Shown: piece after piece, positions 57,453 through 64,000 of the stretch
How the letters are laid out: each line of letters starts with the position of its first letter
How positions within the stretch are numbered: the stretch's first letter is position 1
DNA from: Streptomyces sp. MMBL 11-1
GTDB lineage: Bacteria > Actinomycetota > Actinomycetes > Streptomycetales > Streptomycetaceae
Direction of reading: 5' to 3'
Length of the DNA stretch: 64,000 bases
Assembly (NCBI RefSeq): GCF_028622875.1
Contig: NZ_CP117709.1
Location: forward strand, 1,736,001 to 1,800,000
Notes under the pieces: model-generated
The model's database searches: none
Seen by the model: the letters and a program-made list of their open reading frames with translations, nothing else
Told to the model about the DNA's origin: nothing
Position numbers and translations under genes: made by a program

Positions 57453-58835
57453 GTGCCCTACTTCGATGCCGCCTCCGCCGCCCCCCTGCACCCCGTCGCA
57501 CGCCAGGCCCTGCTTGCCGCGCTCGACGAGGGCTGGGCCGATCCCGCCCGCCTGTACCGGGAGGGGCGGCGGGCCCGGCTGCTCCTGGACGCGGCCCGGG
57601 AGGCCGCCGCGGAGGCCGTCGGGTGCCGCCCCGACGAGCTGGTCTTCACCTCGTCGGGGACGACGGCGGTGCACGCGGGAATTGACGGGGCTCTTTCGGG
57701 ACGTCGGCGTGTCGGCCGCCATCTGGCCCTCTCGGCGGTCGAACACTCCTCGGTGCTCCATGCGGCGGCGGCCCACGAGGCGGCGGGCGGCTCGTTCACC
57801 GAGGTCCCGGTGGACCGCGCGGGGGCGGTGGATCCGGCCGCGTACGGCCGGGCGCTGCGGGCGGACACCGCGCTGGCCTGCCTCCAGTCGGCCAACCACG
57901 AGGTCGGCACCGAGCAGCCGGTGGCGGAGGTCGCCGCGCTCTGTGCGGACGCCGGGGTGCCGCTGCTGGTGGACGCGGCCCAGTCGCTCGGCTGGGGCCC
58001 GGTCCCGGAAGGCTGGTCGCTGCTGACGGCGAGCGCGCACAAGTGGGGAGGCCCCGCCGGGGTGGGGCTGCTCGCGGTCCGCAAGGGGGTGCGTTTCTCA
58101 CCCCGGGGCCCCGGCGGGGAGCGGGAGTCGGGCCGGGCGGCGGGGTTCGAGAACCTGCCGGCGATCGTGGCGGCGGCGGCCTCGTTGCGCGCGGTACGGA
58201 GTGAGGCGGCGGCGGAGTCGGTGCGGCTGCGGGCCCTGGTGGACCGGATCCGGACCGTCGTGGCCGCGCGGGTGCCCGACGTCGAGGTGGTGGGTGATCC
58301 GGAGCGGCGGCTGCCGCATCTGGTCACCTTCTCCTGTCTCTATGTCGACGGGGAGACTCTGCTGCACGAGCTGGACCGGAGGGAGTTCTCCGTGTCGTCC
58401 GGCTCGTCCTGCACGAGCAGCACCCTGATTCCGAGCCATGTGCTGAAGGCGATGGGGGTGCTCTCGGAGGGGAACGTCCGGGTGTCGCTGCCGCCGGGCA
58501 CGGCCGGGGCTGACGTGGACCGCTTCCTGGAGATCCTCCCGGGGGTGGTCGCCGAGGTACGGGAACGGCTCGGCGCCCCGGTCTCCGCGCCCCCCTCCCC
58601 CGGTCCCGCCGCGTCCCTGGTGGTCGACGCGCTGGGCCGGCGCTGCCCCATCCCGGTGATCGAGCTCGCAAAGGTGATCGGGGAGGTAGCGGTGGGCGCC
58701 ACGGTGACGGTGCTCGCCGACGACGAGGCGGCGCGCCTGGACATCCCGGCCTGGTGCGAGATGCGGGGCCAGGAGTACGTGGGCGAGGAGCCGGCGGACC
58801 GCGGCTCGGCCTATGTGGTCCGCCGGCTCGGCTGA
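57453..58835 (+). CDS. Cysteine desulfurase fused to a TusA sulfur-carrier domain
   Basis: A 460-residue fusion. Residues 1-375 are a NifS/IscS-like PLP enzyme: VFTSSGTTAVHAGIDGA, SAVEHSSVLHAAAAHEA (His), LQSANHEVGTEQPVAE, VDAAQSLGWGPVP, ASAHKWGGPAGVG (PLP Lys) and VSSGSSCTSSTLIPS (catalytic Cys). Residues 385-460 are a TusA domain: GRRCPIPVIELAKVIGEV (CPxP Cys) and LADDEAARLDIPAWCEMRG. The sulfur removed from cysteine would be passed straight to the carrier. GTG follows TAGCGT by six bases (leaderless). Convergent and abutting with adoK. Confidence 0.93.
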   Translation: MPYFDAASAAPLHPVARQALLAALDEGWADPARLYREGRRARLLLDAAREAAAEAVGCRPDELVFTSSGTTAVHAGIDGALSGRRRVGRHLALSAVEHSSVLHAAAAHEAAGGSFTEVPVDRAGAVDPAAYGRALRADTALACLQSANHEVGTEQPVAEVAALCADAGVPLLVDAAQSLGWGPVPEGWSLLTASAHKWGGPAGVGLLAVRKGVRFSPRGPGGERESGRAAGFENLPAIVAAAASLRAVRSEAAAESVRLRALVDRIRTVVAARVPDVEVVGDPERRLPHLVTFSCLYVDGETLLHELDRREFSVSSGSSCTSSTLIPSHVLKAMGVLSEGNVRVSLPPGTAGADVDRFLEILPGVVAEVRERLGAPVSAPPSPGPAASLVVDALGRRCPIPVIELAKVIGEVAVGATVTVLADDEAARLDIPAWCEMRGQEYVGEEPADRGSAYVVRRLG

Positions 58836-59810
58836 TCAGGCCAGGTGCTGACGGACCTCGGCGGCGGCCTCGTGGCCGTACGCCTTGGTGAAGCGGTCCA
58901 TGAAGTGGGTGCGGCGGAGGGTGTACTCCTGGGTGCCGACCGTCTCGATGACCAGGGTGGCGAGCATGCAGCCGACCTGGGCGGCGCGCTCCAGTCCGAC
59001 GCCCCAGGCGAGGCCGGAGAGGAAGCCGGCCCGGAAGGCGTCGCCGACGCCGGTGGGGTCGGCCTTGGTGTCCTCCTCGGGGCAGCCGACCTCGATGACC
59101 GGCTCGCCGGCCCGCTCGATCCGGACGCCGCGGGCGCCGAGGGTGGTGACGCGGTGGCCGACCTTGGCGAGGATCTCCTCGTCGCTCCAGCCGGTCTTGG
59201 ACTCGATGAGCCCCTTCTCGTACTCGTTGGAGAAGAGGTAGGTGGCGCCGTCGAGGAGGATGCGGATCTCCTCTCCGTCCATCCGCGCGATCTGCTGCGA
59301 GAAGTCCGCGGCGAACGGGATGTTCCGGGAGCGGCACTCCTCGGTGTGGCGGAGCATCGCCTCGGGGTCGTCGGCTCCGATGGAGACGAGGTCGAGCCCG
59401 CCGACGCGGTCGGCGACGCTCTGCAGCTCGATGAGGCGGGCCTCGCTCATCGCACCCGTGTAGAAGGAGCCGATCTGGTTGTGGTCGGTGTCGGTGGTGC
59501 AGACGAAGCGGGCGGTGTGCAGCACCTCGGAGATACGGACCGAGCCGGTCTCGACGCCGTGCCGGTCGAGCCAGGCGCGGTACTCGTCGAAGTCCGCCCC
59601 CGCGGCGCCGACGAGGATCGGGCGCGTGCCGAGCAGGCCCATCCCGAAGCAGATGTTGGCGGCGACACCGCCCCGGCGCACATCGAGGTTGTCGACCAGG
59701 AAGGAGAGGGAGACCGTGTGCAGCTGATCCGCGACCAGCTGGTCGGCGAAGCGGCCGGGGAAGGTCATGAGGTGGTCAGTGGCGATCGAGCCGGTGACTG
59801 CAATACGCAC
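58836..59810 (-). CDS. adoK: Adenosine kinase (PfkB family)
   Basis: A 324-residue ribokinase-fold enzyme. The start MRIAVTGSIATDHLMTFPGR matches the actinobacterial adenosine kinases such as M. tuberculosis AdoK/Rv2202c. Signature: SLSFLVDNLDVRRGGVAANI, FYTGAMSEARLIELQ, and the PfkB active site ADPTGVGDAFRAGFLSG with catalytic Asp. It phosphorylates adenosine to AMP in purine salvage. The start is GTG with AGGAG ten bases upstream. The stop abuts the desulfurase stop. Confidence 0.92.
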   Translation of the reverse strand: MRIAVTGSIATDHLMTFPGRFADQLVADQLHTVSLSFLVDNLDVRRGGVAANICFGMGLLGTRPILVGAAGADFDEYRAWLDRHGVETGSVRISEVLHTARFVCTTDTDHNQIGSFYTGAMSEARLIELQSVADRVGGLDLVSIGADDPEAMLRHTEECRSRNIPFAADFSQQIARMDGEEIRILLDGATYLFSNEYEKGLIESKTGWSDEEILAKVGHRVTTLGARGVRIERAGEPVIEVGCPEEDTKADPTGVGDAFRAGFLSGLAWGVGLERAAQVGCMLATLVIETVGTQEYTLRRTHFMDRFTKAYGHEAAAEVRQHLA

Positions 59811-59966
59811 GGGGAGGCTGCTCCTGCGGAAGGCGAAGGGCCGTGAGTGCGCCCTCCGGGACGACGTGACAGTTCACGCTACCGGGTGAGCCGAGGGGCC
59901 GGAAAAGGGAAAACTACCCGATAGTAGGGCTTTCTACCTGAGCTCAACCGTGGTTACGGTGCGGAT

Positions 59967-60164
59967 ATGTCGAAGCACACCGCATTGCCCGAGTCGGAAT
60001 TGAGCCTGGCCGCCCTGCGTGGTGACTGCGCGCGGATGGCGCCGCACTGGACGGCGCCCGCGAAGAGCGCCCCGGTCCCGGTGAAGCCGTCCCTGATCAA
60101 CGGGGTGAAGGTCCCGTCCTCGTCGGCGCGGCTGATCGACGCGATGTCCGAGTACGGCGACTGA
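59967..60164 (+). CDS. Small conserved protein, probably leaderless
   Basis: A 65-residue protein: MSKHTALPESELSLAALRGD, CARMAPHWTAPAKSAPVP, KPSLINGVKVPSSSARLI, DAMSEYGD. The ATG follows TACGGT (59955-59960) by exactly six bases, the spacing of leaderless mRNAs in Streptomyces, which supports real expression. No hydrophobic segment or motif is visible. I do not recognise a function. Confidence 0.65.
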   Translation: MSKHTALPESELSLAALRGDCARMAPHWTAPAKSAPVPVKPSLINGVKVPSSSARLIDAMSEYGD

Positions 60165-60360
60165 ATACCGGCCGGGCAGGGCCGGACGCCAACATCTTTC
60201 GGCCTTTTCCGCGCGGGTGATGGCGAGAACCGCGCGGTGCCCGGATCCGGGCGGCCCCGCCCGGGGGAACCGCACGCTCCTCCGCTCCGTCCCACCGGTG
60301 TCCCCGTCCGGAGACACGCGGTAGGCACCGCGACGGCAACGCAGTCGAAGGAGCGATCCG

Positions 60361-61809
60361 GTGAGCACCGAGCGACCCGACAACGACGTGACCGGCCCCC
60401 GGCGGCGGCGTCCGCCGCTCGCGGTGGCCTCGGTGGCCGCGGCCGTGCTGCTGGCCGGGGGCGGCGGGGCGTACTGGGCCTCGACCACCGCGGGCGACGG
60501 CGGCGCTGCGGACAGCAGTGCGGCGGACAGCGGCTCCGCGGCCGAGAGGTCGGCCCCCCGGCTGGCCCTGGACGCCGCGGCGGACGGCCCGGGCGTGGCG
60601 TCCCCGGACTCCCCTCCCCCCGGCATCGCACCCGGCGAACCGGACCCGGGCGGTCCGCCCGTGATCTACCGGGCCGCGGGCGAACTCCCGGACGGCCCGG
60701 ACAGGGCGGCGGTCCACCATGCGCGGGGCACGGTCGCGTCGGCCGACGTGGCCCGGCTGGCGAAGGCGCTGGGTATCCCGGGCTCGCCGCGCACCGAGGG
60801 CACGTCCTGGGTGGTCGGCGACGACGACGGCCCCGGTGCGCTCCTGAAGGTGGGGAAGCAGGCCCCGGGCACCTGGACGTTCGCCCGCACCACCCCGCCC
60901 CAGCCCTGTGAGCCGGGGACGATGTGCGCGAACGGGTCCTCGGAGCCGGGCGGCGGCCCGGTGAGCGAGAAGGCGGCGAAGGCGGCCGCGATCCCGGTGC
61001 TCAAGGCGGCCGGGCAGGACGACGCGGCGCTGAACGCGGGCCAGCTGATGGGCGACGTCCGTGTGGTCAACGCCGATCCGAGGGTCGACGGGCTCCCGAC
61101 GTACGGCTGGTCGACCGGCGTCCAGGTGGGCCCGGACGGCGAGGTGACCGGCGGCAGCGGACATCTGAAGGCGCTGGAGAAGGGCGACACCTACCCGACG
61201 GTCGGCGCGGACGAGGCACTGAAGCAGCTCAACGCGGCGAGCAGGGGCAAGGGTGACGCCGACCGGGACATCGGCGGCTGCGCCACTCCCGTACCGCACC
61301 AGGGCGAGCCGAAGCCCTCGGACCCCCAGTGCGTGCCGTCGAACGGCAAGCGGGCACCGGTGGAGCAGACGGTCCAGGACGCGGTGTTCGGCCTCGCGCT
61401 GAACTACGTGGACGGGCGGCAGACGCTGGTGCCGTCCTGGCTGTTCACGGTCCGCCAGGCTCCGGGCGGCCCGGAAAGCACGGTCACGCAGGTCGCCGTG
61501 GACCCGAAGTTCATCGAGAAGCCGGACACCCCGACGACGCCCTCCGGGGACCGGAAGGTGACGTCGTACGGCGCGGACGGGCGGACCCTGGAGGTGACGT
61601 TCTGGGGCGGCGTGTGCAGCACGTACACGGCGAGCGCGAAGGAGAGCGCGGGCCAGGTGCGAATCTCGATCACGGAGAAGCCGCAGGAGGGCAAGAAGGC
61701 CTGCATCATGATCGCCAAGGAGCTGACGCGGACCGTGACGCTGGAGAAGCCGCTGGGCGACCGTACGGTGATCGACGCGGCGTCGGGCGGCGCGGTGCCG
61801 CGCGGCTGA
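60361..61809 (+). CDS. Single-pass membrane/exported protein of unknown function
   Basis: A 482-residue protein with GTG start after AAGGAG. A basic N terminus and membrane helix (about residues 20-40, LAVASVAAAVLLAGGGGAYW) are followed by a Gly/Ala/Pro/Asp-rich linker (residues 45-105). The extracytoplasmic part contains two Cys pairs (CEPGTMC; VCSTYTASAKES and KKACIMIAKELTR) and KAAAIPVLKAAGQDDAAL. No catalytic motif is recognised. The tail EKPLGDRTVIDAASGG is typical of a Streptomyces family I recall only as hypothetical. Located between adoK and erpA. Confidence 0.8.
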   Translation: MSTERPDNDVTGPRRRRPPLAVASVAAAVLLAGGGGAYWASTTAGDGGAADSSAADSGSAAERSAPRLALDAAADGPGVASPDSPPPGIAPGEPDPGGPPVIYRAAGELPDGPDRAAVHHARGTVASADVARLAKALGIPGSPRTEGTSWVVGDDDGPGALLKVGKQAPGTWTFARTTPPQPCEPGTMCANGSSEPGGGPVSEKAAKAAAIPVLKAAGQDDAALNAGQLMGDVRVVNADPRVDGLPTYGWSTGVQVGPDGEVTGGSGHLKALEKGDTYPTVGADEALKQLNAASRGKGDADRDIGGCATPVPHQGEPKPSDPQCVPSNGKRAPVEQTVQDAVFGLALNYVDGRQTLVPSWLFTVRQAPGGPESTVTQVAVDPKFIEKPDTPTTPSGDRKVTSYGADGRTLEVTFWGGVCSTYTASAKESAGQVRISITEKPQEGKKACIMIAKELTRTVTLEKPLGDRTVIDAASGGAVPRG

Positions 61810-61813
61810 GCAA

Positions 61814-61869
61814 TTGAGCGGCTGAGCAGTTGAGCGGCTGAGCAGTTGAGCGGCTGAGCAGTTGAGCGG
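61814..61869. repeat. 16-bp tandem repeat, 3.5 copies
   Basis: TTGAGCGGCTGAGCAG repeats perfectly at 61814-61829, 61830-61845 and 61846-61861, then TTGAGCGG. The array starts a few bases after the stop codon at 61809 and abuts the terminator palindrome. Confidence 0.9.
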
Positions 61870-61870
61870 A

Positions 61871-61916
61871 CATACGGAGGCGGCCCCGGGATCGATCCCG
61901 GGGCCGCCTCCGTATG
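61871..61916. terminator. 46-bp perfect palindromic terminator
   Basis: Positions 61871-61893 and 61894-61916 are perfect reverse complements (core CCCCGGGATCGATCCCGGGG), so either strand folds into a 23-bp stem. It lies between convergent genes and very likely terminates both. Confidence 0.92.
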
Positions 61917-61931
61917 CCGTACGCGCAGCGC

Positions 61932-62288
61932 TTAGCTGAACGAGTCGCCGCAGGCGCAGGAGCCGGAGGCGTTCGGGTTGTCGATCGTGAAGCCCTGCTT
62001 CTCGATGGTGTCGACGAAGTCGATGGAGGCGCCGCCCAGGTACGGGGCGCTCATCCGGTCGGTGACGACCTTGACTCCGTCGAAGTCCTTCACGACGTCG
62101 CCGTCGAGCGAACGCTCGTCGAAGAAGAGCTGGTAGCGCAGGCCCGAGCAACCGCCGGGCTGGACGGCGACGCGCAGCGCCAGGTCCTCGCGGCCTTCCT
62201 GCTCCAGCAGGCCCTTGACCTTGGCGGCGGCGGCGTCGGACAGGAGAATGCCGTCGCTCACGGTGGTGGTCTCGTCCGATACGGACAT
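61932..62288 (-). CDS. erpA: Iron-sulfur cluster insertion protein (HesB/ErpA/IscA)
   Basis: A 118-residue A-type carrier: LLSDAAAAKVKGLLEQEG, VQPGGCSGLRYQLFFDE (Cys), VVTDRMSAPYLGGASIDF and GSCACGDSFS (CxC). The ATG at 62288 follows GGGAGAG. It delivers clusters to apo-proteins such as the [4Fe-4S] NadA encoded divergently 270 bases away. NadA needs such clusters. Confidence 0.96.
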   Translation of the reverse strand: MSVSDETTTVSDGILLSDAAAAKVKGLLEQEGREDLALRVAVQPGGCSGLRYQLFFDERSLDGDVVKDFDGVKVVTDRMSAPYLGGASIDFVDTIEKQGFTIDNPNASGSCACGDSFS

Positions 62289-62436
62289 CTGCTTCTCTCC
62301 CGGGTTGTACGGACTGCTTGCCGACGGTTCAACCGCCTCAGTCCCGGATTCATTCCGGGCCAAGCGCTTGTCTGTTCCCTTTCATGCTCGCACACCGGGC
62401 CGCCCGGGGGATGCGTCACATCGACGCTATCGGCAT

Positions 62437-62482
62437 CGTCAAAGTGACACGAAGCGGCTATGATAGATAGCGTCAAATAGAC
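62437..62482. promoter_or_regulatory. nadA promoter with two operator-like repeats
   Basis: CGTCAAAGTGAC (62437-62448) and CGTCAAATAGAC (62471-62482) share the pattern CGTCAAAnnGAC and flank the -10 hexamer TATGAT (62459-62464). The inverted repeat GACGCTATC (62423-62431)/GATAGCGTC (62466-62474) overlaps them. Placement across -35 to +12 fits a repressor. NAD genes in actinobacteria are known to be under NrtR-type control; assignment here is inference. Confidence 0.6.
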
Positions 62483-62561
62483 GAAAAGGCGAGTTCGCCG
62501 AAGCACTCCGCGGAAGCTCGTGGAGTGAACTTGAGTTCGCAGACTAGAAAGGGTGCGTGAC

Positions 62562-63740
62562 GTGACCACGGCCCAGCCCCTGGACGTACAGCCGACACCC
62601 CTCGCGCTGCTGCTGCTCGGCCGCGAGGCCGACCCGAGGAGCGAGCGCGGCGTCGAATGCCCCGGCGACCTGCCCTCCCCGTCCGACCCGGACCTGGTGG
62701 AGCGCGCCCGCGCCGCGAAGGAGAAGCTCGGGGACAAGGTGTTCGTCCTCGGCCACCACTACCAGCGCGACGAGGTCATCCAGTTCGCGGACGTCACCGG
62801 CGACTCGTTCAAGCTGGCTCGCGACGCGGCCGCGCGTCCGGAGGCCGAGTACATCGTCTTCTGCGGCGTCCACTTCATGGCGGAGTCCGCGGACATCCTG
62901 ACCACGGACGCCCAGGCGGTCGTCCTGCCCGACCTGGCGGCCGGCTGCTCGATGGCCGACATGGCCGCAGCGGAGCAGGTCGCCGAGTGCTGGGACGTGC
63001 TGACGGAGGCCGGGGTCGCCGATCAGGTGGTGCCCGTCTCGTACATGAACTCCTCCGCCGACATCAAGGCCTTCACCGGCAAGCACGGCGGCACGATCTG
63101 TACGTCCTCGAACGCGAAGCGGGCCCTGGAGTGGGCCTTCGAGCAGGGCGAGAAGATCCTCTTCCTCCCCGACCAGCACCTGGGCCGCAACACGGCCGTG
63201 CGGGACATGGGCCTGGAGCTGGACGACTGCGTCCTCTACAACCCGCACAAGCCGAACGGCGGCCTCACCGCCGAGCAGCTGCGCGACGCGAAGATGATCC
63301 TGTGGCGCGGGCACTGCTCGGTCCACGGCCGCTTCTCGGTCGAGTCGGTCGAGGACGTCCGGGCGCGGATACCCGGGGTCAACGTGCTGGTGCACCCGGA
63401 GTGCAAGCACGAGGTCGTCGCCGCCGCGGACTACGTGGGCTCGACGGAGTACATCATCAAGGCCCTGGAGGCGGCCCCGGCCGGCTCGAAGTGGGCCATC
63501 GGTACGGAGCTGAACCTGGTCCGCCGCCTGGCGAACCGTTTCGCCGCGGAGGACAAGGAGATCGTCTTCCTGGACAAGACGGTCTGCTTCTGCTCGACGA
63601 TGAACCGCATCGACCTGCCGCACCTGGTCTGGACCCTGGAGTCGCTGGCCGAGGGCAAGCTGGTCAACCGGATCGAGGTCGACCCGGGGACGGAGAAGTA
63701 CGCGAAGCTCGCGCTGGAGCGGATGCTCGCGCTGCCGTAG
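62562..63740 (+). CDS. nadA: Quinolinate synthase
   Basis: A 392-residue enzyme that condenses iminoaspartate with DHAP. Motifs: LGHHYQRDEVIQFADVTGDS, CGVHFMAESADIL (cluster Cys), DLAAGCSMADM, YMNSSADIKAF, CTSSNAKRALEW (Cys), FLPDQHLGRNTA, HPECKHEV (Cys), GTELNLVRRLA and FLDKTVCFCSTM. GTG at 62562 has AAAGGG eight bases upstream. nadB/nadC are not within the window. The divergent erpA fits with cluster supply. Confidence 0.97.
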   Translation: MTTAQPLDVQPTPLALLLLGREADPRSERGVECPGDLPSPSDPDLVERARAAKEKLGDKVFVLGHHYQRDEVIQFADVTGDSFKLARDAAARPEAEYIVFCGVHFMAESADILTTDAQAVVLPDLAAGCSMADMAAAEQVAECWDVLTEAGVADQVVPVSYMNSSADIKAFTGKHGGTICTSSNAKRALEWAFEQGEKILFLPDQHLGRNTAVRDMGLELDDCVLYNPHKPNGGLTAEQLRDAKMILWRGHCSVHGRFSVESVEDVRARIPGVNVLVHPECKHEVVAAADYVGSTEYIIKALEAAPAGSKWAIGTELNLVRRLANRFAAEDKEIVFLDKTVCFCSTMNRIDLPHLVWTLESLAEGKLVNRIEVDPGTEKYAKLALERMLALP

Positions 63741-63759
63741 AGCCGCGCAGGTCCTTGGG

Positions 63760-63796
63760 GAGCCCCGGTGTGCCGCAGGTCGGCGTACCGGGGCTC
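63760..63796 (+). terminator. Probable nadA terminator
   Basis: GAGCCCCGGT (63760-63769) pairs with ACCGGGGCTC (63787-63796); inside, TGCC and GGCG can extend the stem. It starts 20 bases after the nadA stop codon. Confidence 0.7.
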
Positions 63797-64000
63797 TCGC
63801 GTACGGCGAGGGCGTTCCGGGCGGGGCGCACCGGCGCCGAGGTACCGGCTCGGAGGTACCGGCAGGGGCCCTCCGGGCGGGCCGGTTCTCCCATACGCCA
63901 GCCGATGACGCCGCCGCGTAACTACGCTGCTACTCACCGCAGCGAATCTTCGCGCGGGCGGGACCGATGAGGCCCGCTGAGGCTGACCGGAACGAGCGGC
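63797..64000. other. Region after nadA, no gene recognised
   Basis: It contains two copies of GAGGTACCGGC (63839-63849 and 63853-63863) and TACGCT (63922 region), possibly a promoter for a gene beyond the window. No coding frame is supported. Confidence 0.4.

Overview
The window is about 64 kb of very GC-rich (roughly 70% or more) actinobacterial chromosome. Gene content, GTG/TTG starts and gene order point to a Streptomyces: class II DAHP synthase, a fused TrpEG, glkA glucokinase, a qcrCAB/cta respiratory cluster, HesB/ErpA and nadA. From memory, the order resembles the SCO2097-SCO2162 part of the S. coelicolor core. I see no prophage, insertion sequence, CRISPR array, tRNA or rRNA gene, and no biosynthetic gene cluster. 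This is mostly conserved core DNA, and its interest lies in regulation and in a few degenerate or fused proteins.

Layout: 1-4.5 kb holds the start of a HEPN-family gene, a small membrane protein, and a module of an ABC ATPase with degenerate motifs, a YhgE/Pip membrane protein and a TetR regulator behind a TetR-type palindrome. 4.5-9 kb has a DUF4126 membrane protein, a CrtI-like FAD oxidoreductase, a membrane protein with a disordered tail and metF. 9-14.5 kb is thiamine synthesis: thiE, then thiO-thiS-thiG behind a TPP riboswitch, with an Rv2175c-like DNA-binding protein and a ferredoxin-reductase-like enzyme between. 14.6-19 kb has a PASTA Ser/Thr kinase, endonuclease IV, a molybdenum oxidoreductase, and the iron-storage pair bfr/bfd, bfd with an iron box.

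19-24 kb is aromatic amino-acid entry: class II DAHP synthase diverges from a trp leader peptide/attenuator and trpEG; trpD lies at 46.7 kb. 23.8-35.5 kb has a two-component system, acyltransferase, esterase, nuclease, glucokinase, an ArsA-like protein with altered P-loop, an SRPBCC protein, a metallophosphoesterase and an acyl-CoA synthetase. 35.5-44.8 kb is envelope-related: GT4 and GT87 glycosyltransferases, a metallopeptidase-like lipoprotein, two NlpC/P60 hydrolases (one behind a probable c-di-AMP riboswitch), an NYN-domain protein, a rhomboid protease and a stand-alone RAM protein. A PLP enzyme at 45-46 kb sits behind a clear SAM-IV riboswitch.

47.8-57.2 kb encodes the bc1-aa3 respiratory chain (ctaCDF and ctaE-qcrCAB), split by an L,D-transpeptidase and a degenerate receiver protein. 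The end carries a cysteine desulfurase-TusA fusion, adenosine kinase, two unknown genes, erpA, and nadA with paired operator-like sites.

At least eleven starts lie about 6-8 nt after a TANNNT hexamer, as expected for leaderless mRNAs. Four cis-acting RNA elements were recognised: TPP, trp attenuator, c-di-AMP candidate and SAM-IV.
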